Shown here piece after piece: positions 51,396-60,218 of a stretch of 64,000 nucleotides of DNA. Source of the DNA: Nonomuraea maritima (GTDB lineage Bacteria > Actinomycetota > Actinomycetes > Streptosporangiales > Streptosporangiaceae). The notes beneath the pieces were generated by a model, which saw nothing but the letters and a program-made list of their open reading frames with translations, ran no database searches and had not been told where the DNA came from. A program made the translations under genes and the position numbers. The stretch lies in NCBI RefSeq assembly GCF_900100395.1, contig NZ_FNFB01000003.1:1-64000 (forward strand), written 5' to 3'. Positions within the stretch are counted from its first letter, which is position 1; every line of letters starts with the position of its first letter.

Positions 51396-53155
51396 TGCCG
51401 CCGACGAAGCCCCCGCTGCGCAGCCAGGCCTGGTGGGACAACGCGGGCAACTCGGAGATGACGGCGCTCTATCTCGAACGCTTCCTCAACTTCGGGCTGA
51501 CCCCGGCCGAACTCCAGTCCGGCCGGCCGATCATCGGCATCGCCCAGACGGGCAGCGACCTTGTTCCCTGCAACCGCCACCACCTTGCCCTCGCCGATCG
51601 GGTCAGGGACGGCATCCGTGACAACGGCGGCATCCCGCTGGAGTTCCCCGTCCATCCGCTGCAGGAGACCGGTAAGCGCCCGACTGCCGCGCTGGATCGT
51701 AACCTCGCCTACCTCGGGCTCGTGGAGGTGCTCTACGGATATCCGCTCGACGGGGTCGTGCTGACGACAGGCTGCGACAAGACCACGCCGGCCTGCCTGG
51801 CCGCGGCCGCGACGGTGAACATCCCGGCGATCGTCCTGTCCGGCGGGCCGATGCTCAACGGCTATCACCAGGGCCGGCGGATCGCCGCTTCTGGCTCGGG
51901 GCTGGTGATCTGGCAGTCGAAGCGGCTACTGGCCACCGGGCAGATCGACTACGACGAATTCATGGCGCGGGTGGCCGCCTCCGCGCCCAGCATCGGCCAC
52001 TGCAACGTGATGGGCACCGCGCTGTCGATGAACAGCCTGGCAGAGGCACTGGGGATGTCCCTGCCGGGCTGCGCGGCGATCCCGGCTCCCTACCGCCGGC
52101 GAGCGCAGATGGCCTACGACACCGGCCGCCGGGTGGTGGACCTCGTCCGCGAGGACCTCACTCCCCGCAAGATCATGACCTTGCCGGCCTTCGAGAACGC
52201 CATCGTGGTCGCCTCCGCCATCGCCGCCTCCACCAACGTGCCCGTCCACATCAACGCGATCGCGCGACACGTCGGGGTTCCGCTGTCGATCCAGGACTGG
52301 CAACGCGTCGGAGCCGACATCCCGGTGCTGACGAACGTCGCCCCCGCCGGTGAGTTCCTCGGCGAGGACTTCTACCGCGCCGGCGGTGTCCCCGCGGTCA
52401 TGCGGTCGCTGCTCATGGAAGGGCGTCTGCACGGCGACGTGCTCACCGTCTCCGGTCGTACCCTGGCCGAGGACCTGGCCGACGCCCCGCCCGCCGACCC
52501 GACGGTCATCCGTCCCTTCGACGAGCCGGTCGCCGCGCGCGGCGGACTCCTCATCATGACGGGCAACCTGTTCGACTCCGCGGTCATGAAGACGTCGGTC
52601 CTGTCCGAGGACTTCCGCGTGGTGGCGGAGTACCGGGCCGTCGTCTTCGACGGTCCCGAGGACTACCACGCCCGCATCGAAGACCCAGACCTTGGCCTGG
52701 ACGAGAACTGCATGCTCGTCATCCGCTACACCGGGCCGATCGGCTATCCGGGCTCGGCCGAGGTCGTGAACATGGAGGTGCCCGCCGCGCTGATCCGGCA
52801 GGGCGTCACCACGCTGCCGACCCTCGGTGACGGCCGGCAGAGCGGCACCTCGGACGCGCCGTCCATCCTGAACGCCAGTCCCGAGGCCGCCGCGGGCGGC
52901 AATCTCGCGATCCTGCGCACCGGCGACCGCATCCGCGTCGACATCGACAACGGGCGCGTCGACGTCCTGCTGTCGGACGACGAGATCGCCGCGCGGTGGG
53001 CCGACCACGTGGAACCGGTGTTCGAGAACCAGACGCCGTGGCAGGAGATCTACCGTTCCACGGTCGGGCAGCTCGACAGCGGTGGCTGCCTGGAGCTCGC
53101 CCTGTCGTACCAGGACCTCGTACACACCAAGGGGATTCCCCGTGACTCGCACTGA
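51395..53155 (+). CDS. IlvD/EDD-family sugar-acid dehydratase (arabinonate/xylonate/gluconate type)
   Basis: A 586-aa Fe-S dehydratase converting an aldonate to its 2-keto-3-deoxy form. The cluster ligands are visible as Cys 59 (L-V-P-C-N), Cys 127 (T-T-G-C-D-K-T-T-P-A) and Cys 203 (G-H-C-N-V-M-G-T-A), with the metal-binding Lys 129. The spacing is that of the [2Fe-2S] pentonate dehydratases rather than phosphogluconate dehydratase. S-G-T-S-D-A-P-S-I near 480 holds the expected catalytic Ser. ATG at 51395 overlaps the G6PDH-like stop by one base. It would dehydrate the aldonate made by that enzyme or one entering the cell directly. The exact substrate is open. Confidence 0.9.
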   Translation: MPPTKPPLRSQAWWDNAGNSEMTALYLERFLNFGLTPAELQSGRPIIGIAQTGSDLVPCNRHHLALADRVRDGIRDNGGIPLEFPVHPLQETGKRPTAALDRNLAYLGLVEVLYGYPLDGVVLTTGCDKTTPACLAAAATVNIPAIVLSGGPMLNGYHQGRRIAASGSGLVIWQSKRLLATGQIDYDEFMARVAASAPSIGHCNVMGTALSMNSLAEALGMSLPGCAAIPAPYRRRAQMAYDTGRRVVDLVREDLTPRKIMTLPAFENAIVVASAIAASTNVPVHINAIARHVGVPLSIQDWQRVGADIPVLTNVAPAGEFLGEDFYRAGGVPAVMRSLLMEGRLHGDVLTVSGRTLAEDLADAPPADPTVIRPFDEPVAARGGLLIMTGNLFDSAVMKTSVLSEDFRVVAEYRAVVFDGPEDYHARIEDPDLGLDENCMLVIRYTGPIGYPGSAEVVNMEVPAALIRQGVTTLPTLGDGRQSGTSDAPSILNASPEAAAGGNLAILRTGDRIRVDIDNGRVDVLLSDDEIAARWADHVEPVFENQTPWQEIYRSTVGQLDSGGCLELALSYQDLVHTKGIPRDSH

Positions 53156-54161
53156 TGCCAGAGGCACGATCATGATCGCCGACTTCGACTTCGGCGATGT
53201 GGACATCGAACGCGCGATCGTCGAGGGCGCCGGATTCGAGCTGCTCGCCGCACAGTGCAAGAGCGAGGACGAGGTGATCGAGAAGGGCCGGGACGTCGAC
53301 GGCTTGCTCACCCAGTACGCCCGGGTCGGTGCCCGCGCCATCGACGCGTTCACCCGGTGCCGGGTGATCGCTCGCTACGGCACGGGCGTGGACACCGTCG
53401 ATGTCGATGCCGCGACCCGGCGGGGCATCCAGGTCACGAACGCGCCGAACGAGTGGTGCGCGGAGGAGGTCGCCGATCACGCCGTCGCGCTCTGGCTGGC
53501 CGCCGCCCGCAAGATCTGCGCATACGACCGGGCGACCCGGCGGGGCGTGTGGCAGTGGCAGAGCGGGAGGCCGATCCGGCGGCTGCGAGGACAGGTGTTC
53601 GGCCTGCTGTCCTTCGGCGCCATCGCGCAGCTCGTCGCCGAACGCGCCGCAGCGTTCGGCGTCGAGGTCTGGGCGCACGACCCGTTCGTCGACGAGTCCG
53701 AGATGCGATCGCGCCAGGTGCGGCCGGTGTCCTTCGACGAACTCGTGGAAGGCGCCGACTACCTCGTGATCCAGGCGCCGCTCACCCCGGAGACACACCA
53801 TGCCTTCGATCGTGCGACGCTGCGCAGGATGAAGCCCGACGCCATCCTGATCAACACCGGGCGGGGGCCCATCGTGGAGGACGGGGCGCTCTACGAGGCG
53901 CTCACCGAAGGGTGGATCGCCGGCGCGGCGCTGGACGACCTGGAGGAGGAGCCGGCGAAACAACGTGACTGGCGCCCGCTCAACCCCCTCTTCGGCCGCC
54001 CTGATGTGATCGTCACACCGCACGCCGCCTACTACTCCGAGGAAGCCGTCACGATGGTGCGGCGCATCGCCGCGGAAGAGGCCGTACGAGTCCTGACCGG
54101 GCAGGGCGCCCGTAGCCCGGTCAACGACGTGACGGCGGCTCTCTTCCGGAACCCCGGCTAG
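53142..54161 (+). CDS. D-2-hydroxyacid dehydrogenase family protein (CtBP-like)
   Basis: A 339-aa NAD-dependent dehydrogenase-fold protein. The catalytic Arg (I-N-T-G-R-G), Glu (D-D-L-E-E-E-P) and His (V-T-P-H-A-A-Y) are all present, so it should be active on a 2-hydroxy or 2-keto acid. The dinucleotide loop reads G-L-L-S-F-G-A-I-A instead of G-x-x-G-x-G-x-I-G, with two of three glycines replaced. The acidic end of the second strand (V-W-A-H-D-P-F) is kept. GTG at 53142 follows AAGGGG and overlaps the dehydratase by 14 bp. In the operon it may reduce or oxidise a 2-keto sugar acid. It converges with the HATPase gene. Confidence 0.88.
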   Translation: MTRTDARGTIMIADFDFGDVDIERAIVEGAGFELLAAQCKSEDEVIEKGRDVDGLLTQYARVGARAIDAFTRCRVIARYGTGVDTVDVDAATRRGIQVTNAPNEWCAEEVADHAVALWLAAARKICAYDRATRRGVWQWQSGRPIRRLRGQVFGLLSFGAIAQLVAERAAAFGVEVWAHDPFVDESEMRSRQVRPVSFDELVEGADYLVIQAPLTPETHHAFDRATLRRMKPDAILINTGRGPIVEDGALYEALTEGWIAGAALDDLEEEPAKQRDWRPLNPLFGRPDVIVTPHAAYYSEEAVTMVRRIAAEEAVRVLTGQGARSPVNDVTAALFRNPG

Positions 54162-54182
54162 GAGACCGCCTTCAGGCGACCG

Positions 54183-54704
54183 TCAGCGCCCTGTGCCGGG
54201 CGCCGGCGGCCAGCCGCAGCCGTGGCGCCCATCGCGCGGGACCTGGGCCTGGACGGGCACCCCCGCCGGCATGTGCGAGTGCAGAAGTTCGAACCAGACG
54301 GTCGTGGAGCCGTCCTCGCGGGTGAAGCCCCAGCGGTGGCTGAGCGCCTCGATCAGCGGCAGGCCGCGCCCGCTGGTCGAGTGGGCACTCGTACGGCACA
54401 CGCACGGCGGCCCGTCCGACCCCGCGTCGGAGACGACGACCCGCACCGAGCTGTCCGAACTGCGCACCGCCACCGTGAACGAGCCCCCGTCGCCCGACCT
54501 GGTGTGCAGGATCGCGTTCGTGGCGAGTTCGCTGGTGAGCAACACCACGTCGTCGTAGCACGGATGGTCGCGGCCCAGCGCGTCCCGCACGAGCCCCCTG
54601 GCCCTGGACACCTGTGACGGCGTGCCCGGCAGGCAAGCCACGAGATCCTGATCATCCCCCATGGTGCGCGTGTCCTGCGGTGCCACGGCGACCTCCCCCA
54701 ACAT
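54183..54704 (-). CDS. HATPase-domain regulator (RsbW/SpoIIAB-like)
   Basis: A 173-aa single HATPase_c protein of the anti-sigma-factor kinase type abundant in actinomycetes. The N box is E-L-A-T-N-A-I-L-H-T, G1 is V-S-D-A-G-S-D-G-P, and G2 is S-G-R-G-L-P-L-I-E-A-L. No histidine phospho-acceptor or membrane region is present. It probably binds ATP and a partner such as a sigma factor or STAS anti-sigma antagonist; none is adjacent. ATG at 54704 is favoured by TAACGT 6 nt upstream (leaderless). ATG at 54662 is an alternative with a poor ribosome binding site. The C-terminal 30 residues are Gly/Pro/Arg-rich and likely disordered. Confidence 0.82.
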   Translation of the reverse strand: MLGEVAVAPQDTRTMGDDQDLVACLPGTPSQVSRARGLVRDALGRDHPCYDDVVLLTSELATNAILHTRSGDGGSFTVAVRSSDSSVRVVVSDAGSDGPPCVCRTSAHSTSGRGLPLIEALSHRWGFTREDGSTTVWFELLHSHMPAGVPVQAQVPRDGRHGCGWPPAPGTGR

Positions 54705-54858
54705 CCGGCGACGTTATGAGACGCGCCGCGAGGGGGCCAGAGAGTATCGCGAAAAGGTAGGAATGGCCTTTCCAAGGTCGCCTGCACGACTGCCCGCGCC
54801 GACCGAGTACGCTGCGATCGACGAGTCGTCTAGGCCCAGCAGGGAGCAGGAGGGTCAC

Positions 54859-55326
54859 GTGAGCAGCCTGGAGGCCGTCTGGGTCCAGCCGTACGAACGA
54901 CCGGGTGCGGCGGTGGTGACCGGCGTCTTCGACATCCTGCACGTGGGCCATGTGCGCTACCTGGGCGCGGTGGCGGCGCGCGGGCTGCCGTTGGTCGTCG
55001 GCGTGGAGGACGACCCGCGCGTACGCGCCTGGAAGGGGCCGACCCGCCCGCTCAACCCGGCGCCGGAGCGCGCCGAGGTCCTTGCCGCGCTCCGGTTCGT
55101 GTCCGGGGTGTTCATCGTGACGGGCCCGCCCGAGGCGCACGGGCCAGAAGACTACATCGACCTGCTCGCGCCCATGCGCCCCGGCGCGCTGGCCCACACG
55201 GCCGGCGACCCCCACGCGGGGGCCCGCGCCACGGCGGCGGCCATCCTCTCGGCCGAGTGCTGGGAGATGGACGCCATCCCCGGCCGCTCGACCACCCGCA
55301 TCGTCGACGCCGCCGCCAAGTCCTGA
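54859..55326 (+). CDS. Cytidylyltransferase-like nucleotidyltransferase (TagD/RfaE C-domain type)
   Basis: A 155-aa Rossmann-like nucleotidyltransferase. The defining motif G-V-F-D-I-L-H-V-G-H-V-R-Y-L (about 20-33) contains the H-x-G-H nucleotide-binding site, and D-D-P-R-V-R-A-W-K-G near 52 is the usual second element (canonical K-G-x-x-R-P). The C-terminal I-S-S-T-x-I motif appears as R-S-T-T-R-I. It transfers a nucleotide to a phosphorylated polyol or sugar (glycerol-3-P, phosphoethanolamine or heptose-1-P in homologues); its substrate is not clear. GTG at 54859 follows AGGAGGG. A strong hairpin follows, shared with the convergent subtilisin gene. Confidence 0.85.
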   Translation: MSSLEAVWVQPYERPGAAVVTGVFDILHVGHVRYLGAVAARGLPLVVGVEDDPRVRAWKGPTRPLNPAPERAEVLAALRFVSGVFIVTGPPEAHGPEDYIDLLAPMRPGALAHTAGDPHAGARATAAAILSAECWEMDAIPGRSTTRIVDAAAKS

Positions 55327-55362
55327 TCGTCCGTACGGACGAAGCCCTTCGAAACGGCGCGA

Positions 55363-55396
55363 GCGCCCGTCCCGGGACGGATCCCGGGACGGGCGC
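55363..55396. terminator. Strong convergent terminator hairpin
   Basis: Perfect 15-bp GC-rich stem (55363-55377 with 55382-55396), loop CGGA, between the stop codons of the convergent cytidylyltransferase-like (55326) and subtilisin (55403) genes. It serves both strands; no long T-run. Confidence 0.8.
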
Positions 55397-55402
55397 CTGC
55401 CG

Positions 55403-58400
55403 TCACTTCAGGCCGAAGGCGCGCACGATGGTCTGCTCCACCGTGTCGCCGTCCGCGTCCTTCGCCGAGGCGCGCAGCGTGGCGAATTGCGCGTCACGCG
55501 GCGCGTGCAGCGTGGCCTTCCAGCCCTCGCCCGAGTGCTTCGGCTTCGCGTCCTGCCAGGTCGCGCCGTCGTCGTAGGAGACCTCAAGACCGGCCGAGAC
55601 GATCTTGGCGGACACCCCCTCCAGCTGGATGGGGACGACGGTCAGCTTGGCGTTGCGGGCCGCCTTGCCCGACAGGTCGGTGTCGACGTCGTAGTCGAGC
55701 TGGATCAGCGGCAGCGGCTTGCTCTCCTCCGTGGTGCCCGAGGTGAAGCCCCACCGGGTCTCGGTGTGGGGGGAGTACGGGTCGACCGCGGCGTCGACCT
55801 CCGCCTTGGTCACCAGCGTGTACGGCAGCGCCTCCGGCTTGAGCTGCGCGAAGACGAAGTCGGAGGGGTTCTCGAGGAGCAGGGTGTCGCCCTGGTACAG
55901 GCTCGTCGTCTGACCGATCGCGCCGTGCGTCCAGAATCCCGTGTTGGCGTTCCCGGCCTCGCCCCAGGAGTGGATCTGCGCCAGCAGGGAGTCACCCTGA
56001 CGCGTGGCCGAGCCCGGCGAGTTCACGCGCGGACGCCGGACCGGGCCGAACCACTTCTCGGTGGTCGAGCCGCCCGGCTCGTACGTCACCGTCGGACCGT
56101 ACTGCAGCTCGTTCGTGGTGAGCATCTCCCAGGCCGACTGCCACAGAACCTTGTCGCCGCCGGCGCTCGCCGTCACGTACTCGGTGCGCCGCTGCTGGTC
56201 GGGGACCGGCTGGTAGGTGGCCGCGGTGTAGCCGGTACGGGGGATCCTGTCGATACGGGCTCCGTCGATGCGCGCACCCAGGTCGTAGTTCCAGCGCACG
56301 TCGACCTCGGCGAGGTCAGCCCGCCCCGGGCGGTAGGTCAGCTGGTCGGGAAGGCGGTGATCCCAGCGCTGGACCAGGTCGTAGGCGTAGTCCTGGGTGG
56401 GGTGGCTCTCGGCGTGCAGCCGCACCTCGCCCTTCGCGAGCCGCGCGATGAGCTGCTCGCCCTCGTCCTGGGTCAGCGTGGCCACCGGCAGCGGCGTCGC
56501 GCCCGTGTCGACGAGCCGGCCCGGCTGGTCGTTGACGACCAGCAGCAGCTTCGCGCCGGCCGCCTGCGCCGCGGTGACCTGGCTCGCGAGGTCGTCGCCC
56601 CGCCTGACCACCGCGACCCGGCCCTTCGCGTCGACCTTGGAGTAGTCGGCGCCGTCACCGGCGAAGACGGCCTTCATGTCGTGCTTGCCCTTGGGCAGCA
56701 CAGCCGACCGCGGGTCCACCCACAGGCCCTGGTACGGCTCGGCGTGCCGGTCGTCACCGCTCAGCTTCAGCAGCGGCTGGGTCTTGTGCCAGCGCACGTT
56801 GAGCGACACGTCGCCGGTCTTCGGCCGTGCGGAGGGCTGCGCCCAGATGCTGTCGTACGAGGGGTCGATGAGGAAGGAGTCGGTGACCTCCGACGTCTCG
56901 CTGAACGACCGGTAGAAGTCCATGCGGTAGTCGACGTCCACGGTCTCGTGCTGCGTGACGGCGGTGATCTTCTTGGCCGTGGCGGCGTCGAGGTTCACCG
57001 TCGTGTTGGCCTGCAGGTCGATCTCGTCCTGCCGCAGCAGGGCGGCACCGCGCGAGCCGGGGCCGTGGTCACCCTGCACGTCGGCCCACATCCACACCGA
57101 GTAGGTGCCCTCCGGCAGCAGCAGGTCGAGCGGCTCGGTGCCCATCAAGTAGATGTTGTAGGAGCCGGAGCGGTCGCCGGCACGGTAGATGCCGAGCGTG
57201 CCGGTGACCGGCGTGCCGTCGCGGTCGGTCGCCTTGATGACGAGGTGGCGGGGCTGGTCGGTGGTGCCGATGCCGACGACGGTGCGCGTGACGACGCCGC
57301 CGTCGCTGGAGGCCTCGAGCCGGCCGGCCCAGTTCTCCTTGGTGTCGATCCCGTCGAGGTTCGCCGTGATCGTCACCTCGGCGGTGCCGTGCGCCGGGAC
57401 GACGACCCGGTCGGCCGACAGCGACAGCAGCCCGTCCGGCAGGTTCGGCACCCGCAGCGCGAGGTCGAGCGTGACGTCGGAGCCGGACTCGTTGGTCCAG
57501 GTCACCGTCTTGGTCGGCGGCTGCGCCGGCGGGTGGTTCAGCGGGTAGTTGCCGACGTAGGCCGACGCGGTGGCGACGACCGCGGCCGCCACGGCCGCCT
57601 TGACGTCCACCCGGCCCGCGCCCGCCTGGTACGTGGTGTAGTCGGGCGTGGTCTTGACGGTGTTGACCAGGGCGTTCTTGATCTGCTGCCCGGTCCACGC
57701 GGGGTGTGCGGCGGCGACCAGCGCGGCGGCGCCGGCGACGTGCGGAGCCGCCATCGAGGTGCCGCTGTAGGCGATGTACGGGCCCTCACCGGCGGCGAGG
57801 TGCGACCGCGCCGCGAGCACGTTCACGCCGGGAGCCGTGACCTCCGGCTTGATGCCGCCGTCGGCCAGGCGCGGACCCTGGCTGGAGAAATCGGCGAGCT
57901 GGTCGGACCCGTCCACCGCGCCGACGGTGAGCGCGGCGTCGGCCGCTCCCGGCGCCCCGATGCTGGTGGGAAAGGGGCCGCTGTTGCCCGCGGAGACGGT
58001 GAACAGCGCGCCCGTCTCGGCGCTCAGCGCGTCGGCCGCCTTGCTGAGGGGGTCGGTGCCGTCCGTGGGGGCCTCGGTGCCGAGACTCATGCTGACGACC
58101 TTGGCGTGGCGTTCGCGGACCGCCCACTCCATGCCGGCGATGACCCAGGAGGCCTGGCCGCGGCCCTCCTTGGAGAAGACCTTGCCGATGTCGAGGCGGG
58201 CTCCCGGCGCGACACCCTTCTCGAGTCCGCCGGAGGCGGCGCCGGTGCCGGCGATCGTCGAGGCCACATGGGTGCCGTGCCCGATGTAGTCGGCCATCTC
58301 GTCCTCGCCGGGCACGAAGCTGGCGGCGGCGGCGATCTGGCCGGCGAGGTCGGGGTGCTCGGCGTCGATGCCGGTGTCGAGGACGGCGACGTCCACGCCG

Positions 58401-59095
58401 GCGCCGGTGTTGCCGCCCGCCCAGACGTCGGGGGCGCCGATCTGGGCCGTGGTCTCGGCCATGTCGGTCTTGACCGGGGCGTCCAGCCAGATCTTCGCCA
58501 CGCCGTTCGCGAAGCCGGCGGGGGCGTCCGTCTTGCGGGCCTGCGCCGTGCCGGCCTGGCCGGCGGTCAGCGCGGTCCAGAACTCGCCGGCGTCGGCGCG
58601 GTCCTGGGCCAGCGCGGCGCCGTTGATGCTGGTGAGCGGCCGGACACCGGCGGTTCCCGCGATCTGCGCCCGGCGGGCGGTCGCCGCCGCGCCGTCGGCG
58701 TAGGTGACGATCAGCGGGAGCTGCTCGGCGCGCGCGTCGTCGTAGCCGGCGGCGATCAGCGCGGTGATGTTGAAGAGCTGGGTGTCGAGCACGTCGGCGG
58801 CGATGTACGGCACCGCGCTGTCGGGGTAGACGAAGGTGTCCGTCCCGACGGTGGTGATGCGGGCCCGGGCAGGGCCCCCGTCCGGGCTCTGGACCACGAG
58901 GGAACCGAGCTTGTCGCCGTCCATGCGCACGGTGACCTTGTCACCGGTGATCAGGGTGATGGTGCGCGGCGCGCCGGTCGCCGGCGCCGGGGCGGTGGGG
59001 GGTGCGGAGGAGGCGTACGCCTGGGGGGTCACCCCGAGCATCGCCAGGGTCGTCACGGCGGCGAGCAGCCGTGACCTGCGTGAGTTGAACTGCAA
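55403..59095 (-). CDS. Large secreted S8 (subtilisin-like) serine protease
   Basis: A 1230-aa exported protease. In order: signal peptide (1 to about 28), propeptide region (about 42-210), and S8 catalytic domain (about 220-545) with the triad Asp 240 (V-L-D-T-G), His 273 (G-H-G-T-H) and Ser 447 (S-G-T-S-M-A-A-P), plus oxyanion Asn 371. Beta-rich domains follow, including a protease-associated-like insert near 850-930 (V-V-R-R-G-D-D-L-A-S-Q-V). TTG at 59095 was chosen: GAAGGAAC lies about 10 nt upstream and the signal peptide starts there. A perfect CebR/CelR palindrome lies in the leader 58 bp before the start, suggesting co-regulation with cellulose use. It ends at a strong terminator. Confidence 0.92.
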   Translation of the reverse strand: MQFNSRRSRLLAAVTTLAMLGVTPQAYASSAPPTAPAPATGAPRTITLITGDKVTVRMDGDKLGSLVVQSPDGGPARARITTVGTDTFVYPDSAVPYIAADVLDTQLFNITALIAAGYDDARAEQLPLIVTYADGAAATARRAQIAGTAGVRPLTSINGAALAQDRADAGEFWTALTAGQAGTAQARKTDAPAGFANGVAKIWLDAPVKTDMAETTAQIGAPDVWAGGNTGAGVDVAVLDTGIDAEHPDLAGQIAAAASFVPGEDEMADYIGHGTHVASTIAGTGAASGGLEKGVAPGARLDIGKVFSKEGRGQASWVIAGMEWAVRERHAKVVSMSLGTEAPTDGTDPLSKAADALSAETGALFTVSAGNSGPFPTSIGAPGAADAALTVGAVDGSDQLADFSSQGPRLADGGIKPEVTAPGVNVLAARSHLAAGEGPYIAYSGTSMAAPHVAGAAALVAAAHPAWTGQQIKNALVNTVKTTPDYTTYQAGAGRVDVKAAVAAAVVATASAYVGNYPLNHPPAQPPTKTVTWTNESGSDVTLDLALRVPNLPDGLLSLSADRVVVPAHGTAEVTITANLDGIDTKENWAGRLEASSDGGVVTRTVVGIGTTDQPRHLVIKATDRDGTPVTGTLGIYRAGDRSGSYNIYLMGTEPLDLLLPEGTYSVWMWADVQGDHGPGSRGAALLRQDEIDLQANTTVNLDAATAKKITAVTQHETVDVDYRMDFYRSFSETSEVTDSFLIDPSYDSIWAQPSARPKTGDVSLNVRWHKTQPLLKLSGDDRHAEPYQGLWVDPRSAVLPKGKHDMKAVFAGDGADYSKVDAKGRVAVVRRGDDLASQVTAAQAAGAKLLLVVNDQPGRLVDTGATPLPVATLTQDEGEQLIARLAKGEVRLHAESHPTQDYAYDLVQRWDHRLPDQLTYRPGRADLAEVDVRWNYDLGARIDGARIDRIPRTGYTAATYQPVPDQQRRTEYVTASAGGDKVLWQSAWEMLTTNELQYGPTVTYEPGGSTTEKWFGPVRRPRVNSPGSATRQGDSLLAQIHSWGEAGNANTGFWTHGAIGQTTSLYQGDTLLLENPSDFVFAQLKPEALPYTLVTKAEVDAAVDPYSPHTETRWGFTSGTTEESKPLPLIQLDYDVDTDLSGKAARNAKLTVVPIQLEGVSAKIVSAGLEVSYDDGATWQDAKPKHSGEGWKATLHAPRDAQFATLRASAKDADGDTVEQTIVRAFGLK

Positions 59096-59147
59096 GTGAG
59101 AAGTTCCTTCACTAGGGGGGCAGCCGGCAGGGCGGTTCTGTGCCCTG

Positions 59148-59171
59148 CCCCCTGGGAGCGCTCCCAGGGGG
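59148..59171. promoter_or_regulatory. CebR/CelR box (cellobiose-responsive LacI operator) in the protease leader
   Basis: The core TGGGAGCGCTCCCA (59153-59166) is identical to the operator described for Streptomyces CebR and Thermobifida fusca CelR. Here it is extended to a perfect 24-bp palindrome (arms of 12, flanked by CCCCC/GGGGG). It lies about 100 nt downstream of the predicted transcription start and 58 bp before the TTG start, a roadblock position. Next to it an 8-bp hairpin (59126-59133 / 59142-59149) could form in the mRNA. No cebR or cellulase gene is in the window. Confidence 0.88.
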
Positions 59172-59269
59172 AGTGGCGGACGGACGATCGCCGACGTGGG
59201 CACGCCGGAGCCCCGGCCCGGAACCGGCGGCGCGCACTCGGCAGCGGACGGCCGGTATTGCCATGGGGA

Positions 59270-59298
59270 AGTTTGTAGATCTTCGTCGGAAGTGTCAA
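59270..59298 (-). promoter_or_regulatory. Putative promoter of the subtilisin gene
   Basis: Minus strand -35 TTGACA (59293-59298), 17-nt spacer, -10 CAAACT (59270-59275), in an AT-richer patch (59270-59320). Transcription would start near 59263 and give a leader of about 170 nt containing the CebR/CelR box. Confidence 0.55.
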
Positions 59299-59592
59299 TG
59301 GTTCATGTAAATAGTCACGCGGTGTCCCCTCACGCCCCCACGCCTGTCACACCACCCGGGACGCTACGGCTGCGACCATCCGGCCACTTCGGCGCCGGAC
59401 AGCGGGGGCAGCAGCCGAGACGATCTTGCTCGCGTCCCCTCCTCTCCCTGAAGGACCTCAGCGCTGGACGGCGGGGGAGGGGCGGGGAGTGGGAAGGTGT
59501 TACGGCCTCCTGAGGGTGTGGACTTACGGCGGGCGGCGGCACGCGTGTCCCTGCTCCGCGGACGCAGGGCATGATCGCTACTCTTTCCTGAC

Positions 59593-60180
59593 ATGACGGG
59601 TGACGCGCTGGCGCGGCGGGTGACGGACCTGCTCGCACCGCAGGTGCTGGTGATCGTCATGCCCCCCGTCGTCGGCTGGCTCGCGCAGGGCTGGACGGGC
59701 GCCACCTGGGGCCTTGTCGCCTCGGTGCTGTGCGGTGGCGTACCGGCGGCGGTGGTCGCGTGGGGCGTGCGCTCCGGCCGCCTCGACTCCCACCACATCG
59801 TCGACCGGGCCCGCCGGACGAAGCCGCTGCTCGCGGCGGTCGCGGCCGTGCTCGTGGCGCTGGCGCTGCTCGTCGTGCTGGGCGCCCCCGCCCTGCTGGT
59901 CGCCACGGTGACCGCGATGCTGGCCGCGCTGGCCGTCACCGTGCCGGTCACGCTGCGCTGGAAGATCTCCTTCCACGCCGCCGTCTGCGCCGGAACCGTC
60001 GTCGTGCTCGCCCACGTGCTGCCCGCGTGGCCGTGCGTGCTCGCCGGGGCCGCCGTGCTGGCGCTCGTGTGCTGGGCCCGCGTACGCCTCGCGCACCACA
60101 CCGCGGCGCAGGTCGTCGCCGGAGCCGTGGTCGGCGGGCTGACGACGTGGCTCACCCTGTGGGTGTTCGGCCTCGGGTGA
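59593..60180 (+). CDS. PAP2-like membrane protein with incomplete phosphatase motifs
   Basis: A 195-aa protein with about five membrane segments, resembling PAP2-superfamily phosphatases. K-I-S-F-H-A-A occupies the place of the P-S-G-H motif (His retained), and R-V-R-L-A-H-H-T-A-A-Q that of S-R-x5-H-x3-D (Arg and His retained, Asp replaced by Gln). R-A-R-R-T-K-P stands near the first motif. It is either a divergent lipid phosphatase or a non-catalytic relative. ATG at 59593 was chosen: TACTCT (59579-59584) lies 8 nt upstream. It is followed after 38 bp by the DUF427 gene on the same strand. Confidence 0.72.
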   Translation: MTGDALARRVTDLLAPQVLVIVMPPVVGWLAQGWTGATWGLVASVLCGGVPAAVVAWGVRSGRLDSHHIVDRARRTKPLLAAVAAVLVALALLVVLGAPALLVATVTAMLAALAVTVPVTLRWKISFHAAVCAGTVVVLAHVLPAWPCVLAGAAVLALVCWARVRLAHHTAAQVVAGAVVGGLTTWLTLWVFGLG

Positions 60181-60218
60181 GGCGGAATAGGGGGTCCTCC
60201 TACGAGGTTGCCCCAGGA

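Noticed and set aside
55487..59074. Very long plus-strand open frame opposite the subtilisin gene
   Set aside because: No recognisable domain and biased composition. The minus-strand frame contains the complete S8 triad, so this is an antisense shadow.
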